From contig CAVWVB010000001.1 of the NCBI GenBank assembly GCA_963758365.1, positions 620,001 through 684,000 of the forward strand: 64,000 bases of DNA. The letters are read 5' to 3'. The notes below the pieces were generated by a model, which worked only from the letters and a program-made list of their open reading frames with translations, ran no database searches and was not told where the DNA came from. Of this stretch, positions 45,004-54,796 are shown piece by piece. Position 1 is the first letter of the stretch; every line of letters starts with the position of its first letter. Made by a program: the position numbers and the translations under genes. This DNA is from Dokdonella_A sp963758365 (GTDB taxonomy: Bacteria; Pseudomonadota; Gammaproteobacteria; Xanthomonadales; Rhodanobacteraceae).

Positions 45004-46386
45004 TTATGACACGAGTCGCAGGATGTCGTTGTAGAACGCCAGTCCCATCAAGGCCACGAGCACGGTCAGACCGACATATTGACCGGCAATCTGCACGCGC
45101 TCGCTGACCGGACTGCCTTTTACCAACTCGATAAGGTAATACAGCAGGTGGCCGCCGTCCAAGATCGGGATGGGCAGCAGGTTGAGGATCGCGAGGCTCA
45201 GCGAAATGATCGCAAGGAAGTTCAGGAACCAGGCCGGGCCGAGCTGGGCCGACGAATTGGCGACCTGGGCGATCGTGATCACGCCGGACAGATTCTTCAG
45301 CGACGCCTGTCCGCTGATCATGCGACCGAGCATGCCGAGCGTTTCGCGGCTGCGCTGCCAGGTTTCGGCGAACGCGCGCGGGATCGCCGCGAGCGGCCCG
45401 TAGTGCAGGTTCGCGTCGTAGGCGGCACGAGCCTGTTGCGGCGCGATCCCGAGCAGCCAGGCCGGTTGCTGCGCATCGGGCCTGGCCGACGCGGACGCGG
45501 CCGGATTGCGCGTCGGTGTCGCCGACAGCGTGATGCGCTCGCCGCCGCGATCGACGTCCAGGCGCAGCGCCTGGCCGGTTCCGGCGTAGGTTCGCATGAC
45601 CTCGGGAATCTCGCGCCAGTCCTCGATCGGCTTGCCGTCGATGGCGACGATGCGGTCACCGACACGAAGTCCCGCGCGCAGCGCGGCACTGTCGGCGCTG
45701 ACCTCGCCGATCACCGGAGCGAGCGCCCACTGGCGCGGCTCGAGGCCGATCTCGCGGTATGCCGCCTGCTCGTCCAGCTCGCGCGGCATGGTCGACAGCG
45801 CGAGCGTGCGCCGACGTTGCGTGCCGCCGGCGTCGATCACCGTCACCGCGAGGTCGTGGTGATCGAGCGCGCCCTGCAGCAGCAGCAGACTCGCGTCGGT
45901 CCAGGTCGCGACCGCGGCGCCGTCGATCGAGACGATGCGATCGCCCTTCTCGAATCCCGCACGTTCGGCGACGTGATCGACGTGGCCCACGATCGGCTGG
46001 TAGTCGGGCTTGCCGATCACGAACATCAGCCAGAATGCGGCCAGCGTGAAGATCAGGTTGAACGCGGGACCGGCAGCCGAGATCGCCATGCGCTGGCCCA
46101 CGCTCTTGCGGTTGAACGTCTTGTCGAGATCCTGCGGAGCGATGGCCGCATCGGCCTCGCGCTCGTCGAGCATCTTGACGTAGCCGCCGAGCGGGATCGC
46201 CGCGACCACGAACTCGGTGCCATGCCGATCGAGGCGCGACCAAAGCGCCGGCCCGAATCCGATCGAAAACTTGAGCACCTTGACGCCGCAGCGCCGCGCG
46301 ATCACGAAATGGCCGTATTCGTGGAAGGTGATGAGCAGGCCCAGGGTGACGATCAGCCACCATGCGGAACCGAAAAATTCATTCAT
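45004..46386 (-). CDS. rseP: Site-2 protease RseP
   Basis: A 460-residue inner-membrane zinc protease that cuts the anti-sigma factor RseA during the envelope stress response. HEYGH (residues 22-26) gives the zinc ligands, the C-terminal LPIPILDGGH carries the third, and two PDZ domains lie between (GFEKGDRIVSIDG, GLRVGDRIVAIDG). Four helices are visible. It sits between dxr and bamA, the usual order. Length is normal. Confidence 0.96.
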   Translation of the reverse strand: MNEFFGSAWWLIVTLGLLITFHEYGHFVIARRCGVKVLKFSIGFGPALWSRLDRHGTEFVVAAIPLGGYVKMLDEREADAAIAPQDLDKTFNRKSVGQRMAISAAGPAFNLIFTLAAFWLMFVIGKPDYQPIVGHVDHVAERAGFEKGDRIVSIDGAAVATWTDASLLLLQGALDHHDLAVTVIDAGGTQRRRTLALSTMPRELDEQAAYREIGLEPRQWALAPVIGEVSADSAALRAGLRVGDRIVAIDGKPIEDWREIPEVMRTYAGTGQALRLDVDRGGERITLSATPTRNPAASASARPDAQQPAWLLGIAPQQARAAYDANLHYGPLAAIPRAFAETWQRSRETLGMLGRMISGQASLKNLSGVITIAQVANSSAQLGPAWFLNFLAIISLSLAILNLLPIPILDGGHLLYYLIELVKGSPVSERVQIAGQYVGLTVLVALMGLAFYNDILRLVS

Positions 46387-46547
46387 GACACGTGTCTGTC
46401 AGGTGGTGGGGCACTGCGGATCGCGGGCGGCTTCCGCGCCGCGCGGTCCCTGTCGTTGCGCCGGATGGATCGATGAAGGGGCATCCGCTCCCTGCGCGAA
46501 GCGCGGACTCGCCGGATGCGGGCGCTGCAAAGCCGCCTCGCCGGTTT

Positions 46548-47726
46548 TCAACCGGCAAGGGTCGCGATGATACGTTGTGCTTGCCGACGCGCAGTTAAAT
46601 CGGCGTCAAGGATCGACGCCAGATCCGTGACCGCAGCGGCATTCGAGGCAGCGAGGCAGCGCTCGATCGTTTCGGCGATCGCGAGAAACGGCAGCCGGCC
46701 CGCGAGAAACGCGGCAACCGCCTCTTCGTTCGCCGCGTTCAGGACCGTGGTCGCACTCCCTCCGGCGCGGAGCGCCTGGTAACCGAGAGCGAGGCAACGG
46801 AACGTAGCCACGTCCGCAGGCTCGAAGTCGAGCCGCGCGATCCGGATCAGGTCGAGCGCGGAAACACCGGCTTCGACGCGCTCGGGCCAGGCCAGCGCAT
46901 AGGCGATCGCGGTGCGCATGTCGGGATTGCCGAGCTGGGCGAGCATCGAGCCGTCGACGTACTCGACCAGCGAATGCACGATGCTCTGCGGGTGCACGAC
47001 GACATCGATGCGGTCAGCCGGGGCCTCGAACAGGTAATGGGCCTCGATGACTTCCAGTCCCTTGTTCATCAAGGTCGCCGAATCGACCGAGATCTTGCGG
47101 CCCATGCGCCAGTTCGGATGCGCGCAGGCGCGCTCGGGCGTGACCGTTGCGAGATCCGCGGCGCGCAGCCCGCGAAACGGGCCGCCCGACGCGGTCAGCA
47201 CGATCCGTTTCACGCCGGCTGCCTCGAGTCCGGCATGCTCGCGAGGCAGGCACTGGAATACCGCGTTGTGCTCCGAATCGAGCGGCAGCAGTTCACCGCC
47301 GCCCGCGGCCAGCGCGGCGGCCAGCAACGGGCCGGCCATCACCACGGCCTCCTTGTTGGCCAGCAGCAGGCGTTTGCCCGCGTGCGCGGCCGCGAGCGTC
47401 GATTCCAGCCCGGCCGCGCCGACGATGGCGGCGACCACGGTGTCGCAGTGCGCGCCCGCGGCAGCCTCGATCAGGGCGGCGGGACCCGCGGCGACCCGGC
47501 AGGTCACGCCGGAACGGGTCAGGTGCGCACGCAAATCCGCTTCGCAGGCGGGGTCGGCGATCACCGCAAGCTGCGGCCGGAACGTCGCGCAGAGGCCGGC
47601 GAGCGCATCGACATCGCGATGCGCGGTCAGTGCAGCGACTTCGAAGCGGTCCGGGTGACGTGCCGCGAGATCGAGCGTGCTTGCGCCGATCGAACCGGTC
47701 GCGCCGAGGACCGCAATGCGCCTCAT
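46548..47726 (-). CDS. dxr: 1-deoxy-D-xylulose 5-phosphate reductoisomerase
   Basis: A 392-residue NADPH-dependent enzyme making MEP, the committed step of the non-mevalonate isoprenoid pathway. Motifs are VLGATGSIGAST (NADPH), LLLANKEAVVMAG, DSEHNAVFQCL, TASGGPFRG and WRMGRKISVDSATLMNKGLE. Its ATG overlaps the cdsA stop (ATGA). A 161-bp gap separates it from rseP. Confidence 0.97.
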   Translation of the reverse strand: MRRIAVLGATGSIGASTLDLAARHPDRFEVAALTAHRDVDALAGLCATFRPQLAVIADPACEADLRAHLTRSGVTCRVAAGPAALIEAAAGAHCDTVVAAIVGAAGLESTLAAAHAGKRLLLANKEAVVMAGPLLAAALAAGGGELLPLDSEHNAVFQCLPREHAGLEAAGVKRIVLTASGGPFRGLRAADLATVTPERACAHPNWRMGRKISVDSATLMNKGLEVIEAHYLFEAPADRIDVVVHPQSIVHSLVEYVDGSMLAQLGNPDMRTAIAYALAWPERVEAGVSALDLIRIARLDFEPADVATFRCLALGYQALRAGGSATTVLNAANEEAVAAFLAGRLPFLAIAETIERCLAASNAAAVTDLASILDADLTARRQAQRIIATLAG

Positions 47727-48553
47727 GGTCCGAACGCGAGATCGACGAGCACCTTGCCCAGCAGAAACACCGGCAATGCCGCGAACAGGCTGTCGAGGCG
47801 GTCGAGCAGGCCGCCGTGGCCCGGAAACAGGGTCCCCGAATCCTTCACGTTGGCCTGGCGCTTGAGCAGGCTCTCGAACAGGTCGCCGACGATCGAGGCG
47901 GCCACGGCGAGCAGCGCGACCGCACCGATCGCGGCCAGGTGGCCGCCGCGCAGACCGAACAGCCAGCCGCAGGGCAGCGTGACCAGCAGCGCGCCGCACA
48001 GCGCGCCCCAGGCGCCCGCGGTCGTCTTGTTCGGACTGATGCGCGGTGCGAGCTTGGTGGTGCCGAAACGGCGGCCCGCGAAATAGGCCGCCGAGTCGGC
48101 GACCCAGATCAGGGCGATCGCGAACAGTGCCCAGACATGGCCGTGACCGGTATCGCCGTGCAGCTTCAGGAGCGCGAGCCATGCGGGCAGGATCGCGAAT
48201 TCGCCCGCGACGAGCTTGATTGCCGCGTTCTCGCGCGTCGGTGCCGCCGCCCATGAAAAGCTGCGCATCCACAGCAGGACCAGCAGCCAGCACGCGATGC
48301 CCGCATCGATCACGTACCACGCGGCCGAGGTCTCCCGGATCAGCCAGAGCAGGCCGAACAGCACGATATTCAATGCGAGGATCGCGCCGCGCGCGGCCGG
48401 CAGCGCAATGCCTGCGAGCCGCATCCATTCCCACAGCGCGAACAGGCACAGAACCGCAATGATCGCCGCGACCGCGCCGGTCGGCAGCAGCAGGATGATC
48501 GCGACCGCAATCGGAATCAGGACGAGGGCGGTCAGGGTGCGTTGCGAGAGCAT
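47723..48553 (-). CDS. cdsA: Phosphatidate cytidylyltransferase
   Basis: A 276-residue inner-membrane enzyme that makes CDP-diacylglycerol from phosphatidic acid and CTP. About seven to eight helices are present. The CdsA signature is complete: SPNKTTAGAWGA, then DLFESLLKRQANVKDSG and LFPGHGGLLDRLDS. It lies 12 bp after uppS and overlaps dxr. Confidence 0.96.
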   Translation of the reverse strand: MLSQRTLTALVLIPIAVAIILLLPTGAVAAIIAVLCLFALWEWMRLAGIALPAARGAILALNIVLFGLLWLIRETSAAWYVIDAGIACWLLVLLWMRSFSWAAAPTRENAAIKLVAGEFAILPAWLALLKLHGDTGHGHVWALFAIALIWVADSAAYFAGRRFGTTKLAPRISPNKTTAGAWGALCGALLVTLPCGWLFGLRGGHLAAIGAVALLAVAASIVGDLFESLLKRQANVKDSGTLFPGHGGLLDRLDSLFAALPVFLLGKVLVDLAFGP

Positions 48554-48565
48554 GCCGAAGGCCTG

Positions 48566-49306
48566 TCAGCTTGCGGCGCGCACTTGCGCGGAAACGAGTC
48601 CGTAGCGCCGTTCGCGCCGCGCATACTCGGCAAGCGCCGCGTCGAGCGCCGCGGCATCGATATCCGGCCACAGCGCATCGGTGAAATACAGCTCTGCATA
48701 GGCGATCTGCCAGAGCAGGAAATTGCTGATGCGCAATTCGCCGCCGGTACGAATGAACAGGTCCACGGGCGGCTGGTCGCCGAGACACACATGGCCGGCA
48801 AGCGTCGCCTCGTCGATCGTGGCCGGATCGATTTCGTCGCGATGCGCGGCGGCGGCGATGGCGCGCGTGGCCTGGGCGATGTCCCAGCGGCCGCCGTAGT
48901 TGACCGCGACGTTGAGGGCAAGCAGGGTATTGCCGGCCGTGCGCTCCATCGCCGACTGCATGCGCGCCGCGAGTTCCGGCGCGAATGCGGACAGGTCGCC
49001 GACGAAGCGGATCCGCACGCCGTTGCGGTGCAATTCGTCCACCTCGCGGTCGAGCGCCTTGAGGAAAAGCTGCATCAGCGCGCCGACTTCCGCGTCCGGG
49101 CGTTTCCAGTTTTCGCTGGAGAATGCGAACAGGGTCAGCGCCTCGACGCCGCGTCGCCGGCAGAACTCGACTGCCGCGCGAACGGCCTTCTGGCCCTCGC
49201 GATGGCCGAAGCTGCGCGGCCGGTGGCGGCGCTCCGCCCAGCGGCCGTTGCCATCCATGACAATCGCTAGGTGGCGCGGGATGCGTGGTTCGGCGTCGGA
49301 ATCCAT
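48566..49306 (-). CDS. uppS: Undecaprenyl diphosphate synthase
   Basis: A 246-residue cis-prenyltransferase producing the C55 lipid carrier for peptidoglycan and O-antigen. The diphosphate-binding motif IVMDGNGRWAERR (D18) and the later FSSENWKRP, VNYGGRWDI and DLFIRTGGELRISNFLLWQ are intact. The start at 49306 is preferred to one 33 bases upstream. It lies 64 bp after frr. Confidence 0.97.
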   Translation of the reverse strand: MDSDAEPRIPRHLAIVMDGNGRWAERRHRPRSFGHREGQKAVRAAVEFCRRRGVEALTLFAFSSENWKRPDAEVGALMQLFLKALDREVDELHRNGVRIRFVGDLSAFAPELAARMQSAMERTAGNTLLALNVAVNYGGRWDIAQATRAIAAAAHRDEIDPATIDEATLAGHVCLGDQPPVDLFIRTGGELRISNFLLWQIAYAELYFTDALWPDIDAAALDAALAEYARRERRYGLVSAQVRAAS

Positions 49307-49370
49307 GGGCCTCGATTGTAGGGGCGGCGACAGCCGCAATGCTGTTTCCGGAGCGCTCGAGGTCGAGTCC

Positions 49371-49928
49371 TCACATCGCCATCAACTCGTCTTCCTTGGC
49401 CTTGACCACGCCATCGACGTCCTTGACGAAGCGGTCAGTGTACTTCTGGATGTCGTCCTCGGCGCGGCGTTCCTCGTCCTCGCTGACCTGCTTGTCCTTG
49501 AGGAGGTCCTTGATCTGGTGCAGCGCATCGCGGCGCACGTTGCGCACCGCGACCTTCGCGTTCTCGCCCTCGTGCGCGACATGCCTGGAGAGCTCCTTGC
49601 GGCGCTCCTCGGTCAGCGGCGGCAGATTGATGCGGATCACGTTGCCGACCGTGGTCGGAGTCAGGCCGAGATCGGAAGCGAGGATCGCCTTTTCGACCGC
49701 CGCGACCATGTTTTTCTCGAACGGAGTGATCGTGAGCGACCGCGCGTCCGCGATCGCGACGTTGGCGACCTGGGTGATCGGCGTGTCGTTGCCGTAGTAC
49801 GACACCTTGAGCGGCTCGATCAGCGCGGTGCTTGCACGCCCGGTGCGCAGTCGGCTGAATTCATGTCTGAGTGCGTCGACGCTTTTCTGCATGCGCGTCT
49901 GCGCATCGTTCTTGATCTCGTTGAGCAT
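49371..49928 (-). CDS. frr: Ribosome recycling factor
   Basis: A 185-residue factor that splits post-termination ribosomes with EF-G. The typical sequence MLNEIKNDAQTRMQKSVDALRHEFSRLRTGRAS and the C-terminal VVKAKEDELMAM are present. In most relatives pyrH lies directly upstream; here pyrH is 7.8 kb away, with an accessory island between. Confidence 0.98.
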   Translation of the reverse strand: MLNEIKNDAQTRMQKSVDALRHEFSRLRTGRASTALIEPLKVSYYGNDTPITQVANVAIADARSLTITPFEKNMVAAVEKAILASDLGLTPTTVGNVIRINLPPLTEERRKELSRHVAHEGENAKVAVRNVRRDALHQIKDLLKDKQVSEDEERRAEDDIQKYTDRFVKDVDGVVKAKEDELMAM

Positions 49929-50472
49929 GGTGCGGCCACCGTGTTCGTGTTGCGAGTGGCCGGCGAGTATAACAGCGGGCCGGCGGACATCGCGGTTCCC
50001 TCGATGGAGACGCGTGGCGCTTGCCTGGCCGGTTTCGGAACGTCTGCCGGTGGTTCACGTGCTGCCAGCGCCCGAACAGATCGGACTCGGGCAGCGGGGG
50101 AACTGGCGCGCGGGACACGGGCGCGTTTGCGATCGATCGCAGCGCAACGTCGAGTACTTCGCTTTCGATCAGCGACCGGGGTTTTCCCGAGCGCCGACGG
50201 CCACCGATAGCGGGGCGCGCGAGAAAGCGGCCGGCAGCCCGGCCGCAGATTGAGCACGGCGCGGTCACGCCGCGCTTCGCGAACTGCCATCAGCATGCCA
50301 CTGCGATCGCGCTACAGCGAGGCTGTGTGCACGCTGCGGCATGTTATCCGGACCCGGTGGATGGTCCGTGCCCAGCGGCGTCGGCCGCGACGTCACCGTA
50401 GCCGGCGTGGCGCCTGGCAAAGGCCCGACGGCGCACGATCGGGCGGGTCGCGATCGTGCGTGGATCAGCGCG
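49929..50472. other. 544-bp region upstream of frr with no convincing gene
   Basis: Several open frames exist on both strands but all are Arg/Pro/Ala-rich in the manner of random GC-rich DNA, and none has a good start with a ribosome binding site. The right half contains short GC-rich inverted repeats. It may hold the frr promoter, newly needed because the pyrH-frr link is broken. Confidence 0.4.
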
Positions 50473-50811
50473 TCACTGGATCACGAGTGCGACGCTCCTT
50501 GCACCGTAGAGTCCGAGGTCGCGCTGGAACACGGCATAGCGTTCGTGCACGCGATCGTACCCGGCGCGGGATTCGGGGAAGGCCGTGCGCGCGCCGAACA
50601 GCATGCCGATCTCGCGCTTGCTGAAGACGTGGCGGATCTGCGCATGCAGCGGTGAGCAGGTCTTGTCCGTGGTCGGTGGCGTGCAGTCGCGCTCCGCGTG
50701 TTGCTGGACCATGATCGAGGACAGCGTGCGCTGCGAGTTTTCGCGCGCCTGTGCGATACCCGAAACAGCGAGCAGGGTCGTGGCGATGGTGATGGCGAGC
50801 AGGGATTTCAT
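50473..50811 (-). CDS. Small secreted protein, family not recognised
   Basis: A 112-residue protein with a clear signal peptide (MKSLLAITIATTLLAVSGIAQA). The mature part has two cysteines (ERDCTPPTTDKTC) and a helical C-terminal half (VFSKREIGMLFGARTAFPE, YAVFQRDLGLYGARSVALV). The start has an AAGGAG-type site (GAAGGAGCC) upstream. It stands alone between frr and the kinase gene. I do not recognise it; a periplasmic or secreted role is all that can be said. Confidence 0.6.
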   Translation of the reverse strand: MKSLLAITIATTLLAVSGIAQARENSQRTLSSIMVQQHAERDCTPPTTDKTCSPLHAQIRHVFSKREIGMLFGARTAFPESRAGYDRVHERYAVFQRDLGLYGARSVALVIQ

Positions 50812-51056
50812 GAGCAAGGCTCCTTCGCGATGGCCGCCGGCGGGCCGGTCCCTGGTAGACCTGCGGTAACAGGGTTGCGCCCGATTCATTCGGGTCGCCG
50901 AAGGTGCTTGACCTTCACTGTTATCGACGCTCGAGCGGGCGCGCAGGTTGCAATGCAATCGGCGATTTGAGTCGGACTGAAGAACGGGCGCGCCGAACCG
51001 ATTGCGCAGCGCATCGGTTCGCAATTATCGTCAATCCGCTTCGCAGTCGTGGCGAA

Positions 51057-53954
51057 TCATTCCTTCGCGCCCCGCGCGCGGGGCGGCTCTGCGCGCAGCC
51101 GGTCGAGGAGATCCCGCGCATACGGCGTCGATGCCGCACGAAGAGTCGGTTCGACTTTCGCGCGCAAGGCTTGCGCCTCGTCGTTCTTGTTCTGCGCGGC
51201 CAGCGCCTCGGACAGGGCGACCATGACTTCAAGCACACGTGGATCGTCGGCAGGGTGCGGTGGGTGACGGACCGCGAGCGCCTCGCGCAACAGCGATTCG
51301 GCATTTTCCGGATTGCCAAGAGCGAGTTGCGCGCGCGCGAGCGCGAACAGTGGAATGCCGAGCTGGTACTGGCCGGCGGAGAATGCGGTTCGTGCAAGGG
51401 TCAAGGCTGCCTGTGCGGTCCTGGCCGCGGCGGACGCGTCGCCCGCATCCAGTTGCGCCTCGCTGAGTTCAGCCAGGGCGAGCGGGCGCGAAGTGTCGGA
51501 TTCCTTGACCGTCGTCGCCAGAACGTCATTCGCGGCGATGAGCTCCGCGAGGGCCTCCTGCGGCCGATGCTGCAGGCGCAGGAGATTGCCGATATCGGCG
51601 CGCACCATGTTCAACGAGGGCGAGGTCGGCGGATCGTGTTCGCGCAATATGGAAAGCGCTTCACGCAGGTTGGTGTCCGCTGCGCTGTAGTTGCCGGCAA
51701 GCACATGCGCGAGGCCAAGCTGGCGAACGTGCGGCGCGCTCATCATGCCATGCGGTCCCGCAGTCGCAATATCGAGAGCGACAGCCTGCTGAAGCACGTC
51801 GACCGCACGGTTGAACATGCCCAGTTCGCGATAGTCCTTGCCGAGCGACGCGAGCACGGCAGCACGATCCTGCGGATGAAGTGCGCCGGCGCGATCGGCG
51901 CGCTCGAGGAATTCGAGCCGCTTCGGCAGGGCCTCGTCGTAACGGCCTTCGAACTCGAGCAACCACAGCAGGTTGCTTTCCACTGCGAAGGTATCGTGAT
52001 GTACTGGGCCGACCGTTGCGCGCCGGATCTCCAGCGCTTCGTTCAATGCCTTTTCCGCACCGGGCAGGTCTCCCTTGTCCTCGAGCATGTTGCTGTATTC
52101 GTTCAGCGCGTGCGCCACGCCGTTGCTGCGCGCGCCGGATGCTGCGGAGAACGCTGCAATCGCGTTTCTGAAAGCGGTTTCGGATTCGTCGAATCGACCT
52201 ACGCTGCCCAATACGTTTCCAAGCTGGACCCATTGATCGGCGACAAAAACGTTATGGTCGCCGAGGGCTGCACTGTCGTGCGGCAGGCTCGCGCGCAGAA
52301 ATTTCTCGGCCCCGGCCTTGTCGCCCTTGCCTACGAGCGCGCTCGCGATCGTGAGGTGAGCATTGGCGACTTCGGAGGGGCTTGGCGTTGTGGCATGTTC
52401 GAGAACCTGCAGACTGTGGCGCGCATGCTCGAGGGCAGCATCATAGGATCCGCTCTCTCCTTCGATCATGGCCATGCCGAGAAGCACGCGTGCGCGTACA
52501 TCATCGGGGATGGCCGGATTCGCGAGCATGGAATAGGCGCGCTTCAGCAGCACGTCGGATCGCTGGAAGTCGCTGACGTCGATGTAGAGCCGGCCGAGCA
52601 TCGCCGTGATGTCCGCGGTTATGGCCGGGTGCCGCTGCAGTCCCTTGCCGAGCTGCTTCTCGCCTTTTTCAAGAAGTTGATGTGCGGTGAACGGCTTGCC
52701 CTGGTTCTCATCCGGGTTCGCCTGCTCGAATACTCCGACGAGAAACTGGCGAACCGCTTCCGCGCGTTCGGCATTGGCCTGCGCGCGTCGCCATTGCAGC
52801 GTGGTAGCGAAGAGACCGGCGGCCAGAGTCAGTGCAGTGAGGGCGGCGGCCGTTGCCAACCTGGGCTCGCGTCGCATCCAGCGCAGCGCTCGTTGCAGTG
52901 CATTGAGCGGCCGTGCCCGCACCGCGCGCCCTTCGAGGTAGCGACCGAGATCATCCGCCAGCGCGCGCGCCGACGGATAACGCCCGGAAGGTTCCTTTTC
53001 CAGGCATTTCAGAATGATTGCTTCGATATCCAGCGGCAGTTTCGGTGCGTGACGGCGAGGCCGCCTGATCCTGCCTTCGGCAACGAGCTTCAAGGTTGCG
53101 TGCGCGCTGTCGGCCCGGAACGGCGGCTGGCCCGTAACCAGCTCGTACAAGATCGCCCCGAGTCCCCAGATGTCGGTTGCATGAGTGATCTTCCTCGAGC
53201 GCGCCTGGGCCTGTTCGGGCGCCATGTACGCGGGCGTGCCGGAGACCTCCTCGTTGTCGACCGCAAGTGCGCTGTCGAGCCGCCGTGCCAGACCGAAGTC
53301 GGCCACGTGCGGCACGCCGTTTTCGTCGAGCAACACATTCGCGGGCTTCAGATCGAGGTGCAGCACGCCCAGGCTGTGCGCGTAGGCAACGGCTTCGGCT
53401 GCCGTGCGCATCAGCGATGCAGCGCGTCGTGCATCGAATGGACCGTCCTTTCGTATCGCTTCGGCCAAGCTGCAGCCACGTACCAGGCGCATGCTGAAGA
53501 AATGCAGTTCCTCGGCGCTGCCCACTTCGTAGATCGCGACGATATTCGGATGCTGCATGCGTGCCGCGTTCTGCGCTTCACGCCGGAATCGCTCGATGAA
53601 ATCACGCGAGGCCCACGGCCCCGCCGCGAGCAGCTTGACCGCGACATCGCGATCGAGGCTGGCCTGATGCGCACGATAGACCACGCCCATGCCGCCTTCG
53701 CCGATCAGCTCGAGCAGTTCGTAGTCGCCAAACTGGCGTTGCGCCGGATCGGACAGGTCAAGTTCCAGCGTGTCGACCGGCAGCAGTGCGAGATGGCGCA
53801 ACTGGGTCAGGTGCGGCGCCGCCTGCCGCCCGCTGCCGAACGCCACCGCGGCGAGGTTGGAAGCAGGTTCGCCGATCCACGCCAGCGGATCGGCACGCCC
53901 TTGCGCGGAAGGCGTGTTCGTCGATCCGGGAGGGTTCGCCGGCATATCGTTCAA
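51057..53954 (-). CDS. Ser/Thr protein kinase - transmembrane - TPR protein
   Basis: A 965-residue protein. The kinase domain (about 79-345) has the Gly loop GEGGMGVVYRA, K107 in DVAVKLL, HLDLKPAN at 199-206, DFG at 219-221 and GTPAYMAPEQ. The Arg of the usual HRD is Leu, so it is a non-RD kinase that may not need activation-loop phosphorylation. One helix at about 374-395 follows, then some ten TPR-like units likely in the periplasm. Its start overlaps the stop of the upstream sigma-like gene (ATGA), so the two are made together. Such sigma-kinase pairs are common in this bacterial group; targets are unknown. Confidence 0.88.
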   Translation of the reverse strand: MNDMPANPPGSTNTPSAQGRADPLAWIGEPASNLAAVAFGSGRQAAPHLTQLRHLALLPVDTLELDLSDPAQRQFGDYELLELIGEGGMGVVYRAHQASLDRDVAVKLLAAGPWASRDFIERFRREAQNAARMQHPNIVAIYEVGSAEELHFFSMRLVRGCSLAEAIRKDGPFDARRAASLMRTAAEAVAYAHSLGVLHLDLKPANVLLDENGVPHVADFGLARRLDSALAVDNEEVSGTPAYMAPEQAQARSRKITHATDIWGLGAILYELVTGQPPFRADSAHATLKLVAEGRIRRPRRHAPKLPLDIEAIILKCLEKEPSGRYPSARALADDLGRYLEGRAVRARPLNALQRALRWMRREPRLATAAALTALTLAAGLFATTLQWRRAQANAERAEAVRQFLVGVFEQANPDENQGKPFTAHQLLEKGEKQLGKGLQRHPAITADITAMLGRLYIDVSDFQRSDVLLKRAYSMLANPAIPDDVRARVLLGMAMIEGESGSYDAALEHARHSLQVLEHATTPSPSEVANAHLTIASALVGKGDKAGAEKFLRASLPHDSAALGDHNVFVADQWVQLGNVLGSVGRFDESETAFRNAIAAFSAASGARSNGVAHALNEYSNMLEDKGDLPGAEKALNEALEIRRATVGPVHHDTFAVESNLLWLLEFEGRYDEALPKRLEFLERADRAGALHPQDRAAVLASLGKDYRELGMFNRAVDVLQQAVALDIATAGPHGMMSAPHVRQLGLAHVLAGNYSAADTNLREALSILREHDPPTSPSLNMVRADIGNLLRLQHRPQEALAELIAANDVLATTVKESDTSRPLALAELSEAQLDAGDASAAARTAQAALTLARTAFSAGQYQLGIPLFALARAQLALGNPENAESLLREALAVRHPPHPADDPRVLEVMVALSEALAAQNKNDEAQALRAKVEPTLRAASTPYARDLLDRLRAEPPRARGAKE

Positions 53955-54673
53955 TCTTCAGGCTGCAGCACGGCGAGCAATGCCTGCTGTTCCGCCTCGA
54001 GTTCTTCTGCCGAAGACACCGTGTCGGCAAGCTCTTCACTGGTCAGTTCACGCACGCGCTGACGCAAACGCTTGAGCGCGATGGTGAGAGCGAGCGGGCG
54101 CGTGCGCAGTCGACGCGCGACCTCGTCGTACTCCGCGGGTCTCGGGTCGTGCGCAATGAACGGCGCGAGGACTTCGTACATGTCGACATGGCCGGTCTGC
54201 TGCGCCTCCACGCGCAAGCGCGCGAAAGCACGCGCCAGCACTTCCATGGCGAAAGCACGCTGGAACGCGTGCCCGGGCGAATCCACGTGGGCGCTATCCC
54301 GCAGGTAGCGGGATTCGAGATCATCCAGCGGCGCCTCGGAGGCGAGCGCGCCTTCTTCGTGCGTCGTGCGCCAGTCCTCTACCAGATAGGCATGCAGGCG
54401 GGTCAGCAGGAAGCTGCGGAAATAGCCGTTTGCCGGTGGCTGCGCCGCGCGGAAATGCCGCTGCTCGTGATCGAGGAAGCTGCGCGTGATATCCAGCGCG
54501 ATCGCCGGCGCATGACCGCAACGACGCACATAGGCGTAGACCGGGTAGCGAAAACGCAGGCACAGTTCGCCCATCGCTTCCCGGGACGCATGCTCGCCCG
54601 TATCGACGACCTGGGTGATCGTCGACCAACGCGTTGTCGCAAATGCCCGCTGGCTCTGATTCGATGCGTTCAT
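53951..54673 (-). CDS. ECF-like sigma factor, diverged copy
   Basis: A 240-residue paralogue of the next upstream gene. It begins FATTRWSTITQVVDTGE, like the RNA polymerase sigma factors found next to Ser/Thr kinases. The region 2 helix is altered (ALDITRSFLDHEQRHFRAAQ versus AEDLVQAFFLRFLDQSWHDG in the copy), while the region 4 helix-turn-helix (VARRLRTRPLALTIALKRLRQRVREL) is kept. It may be a functional partner or a factor with weakened core binding. It is coupled to the kinase by a 4-base overlap and lies 123 bp after the other copy. No anti-sigma gene is seen; the kinase may play that role. Confidence 0.8.
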   Translation of the reverse strand: MNASNQSQRAFATTRWSTITQVVDTGEHASREAMGELCLRFRYPVYAYVRRCGHAPAIALDITRSFLDHEQRHFRAAQPPANGYFRSFLLTRLHAYLVEDWRTTHEEGALASEAPLDDLESRYLRDSAHVDSPGHAFQRAFAMEVLARAFARLRVEAQQTGHVDMYEVLAPFIAHDPRPAEYDEVARRLRTRPLALTIALKRLRQRVRELTSEELADTVSSAEELEAEQQALLAVLQPED

Positions 54674-54796
54674 CGGCGTCTGCCGTCCGCGGCCTGCTCC
54701 CCTATTGAAATTTTCGCGCTGCCGATTACACGGGCCGAGCGGCGGCTTGCATTCGATCCTTCCTGGCCTCTGCGGGCTTGCTGTCGGGTTCCTGCG

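Noticed and set aside
50021..50401. Open frames upstream of frr as a possible extra gene
   Set aside because: Frames on both strands are equally Arg/Pro-rich, lack ribosome binding sites and show no recognisable motif.
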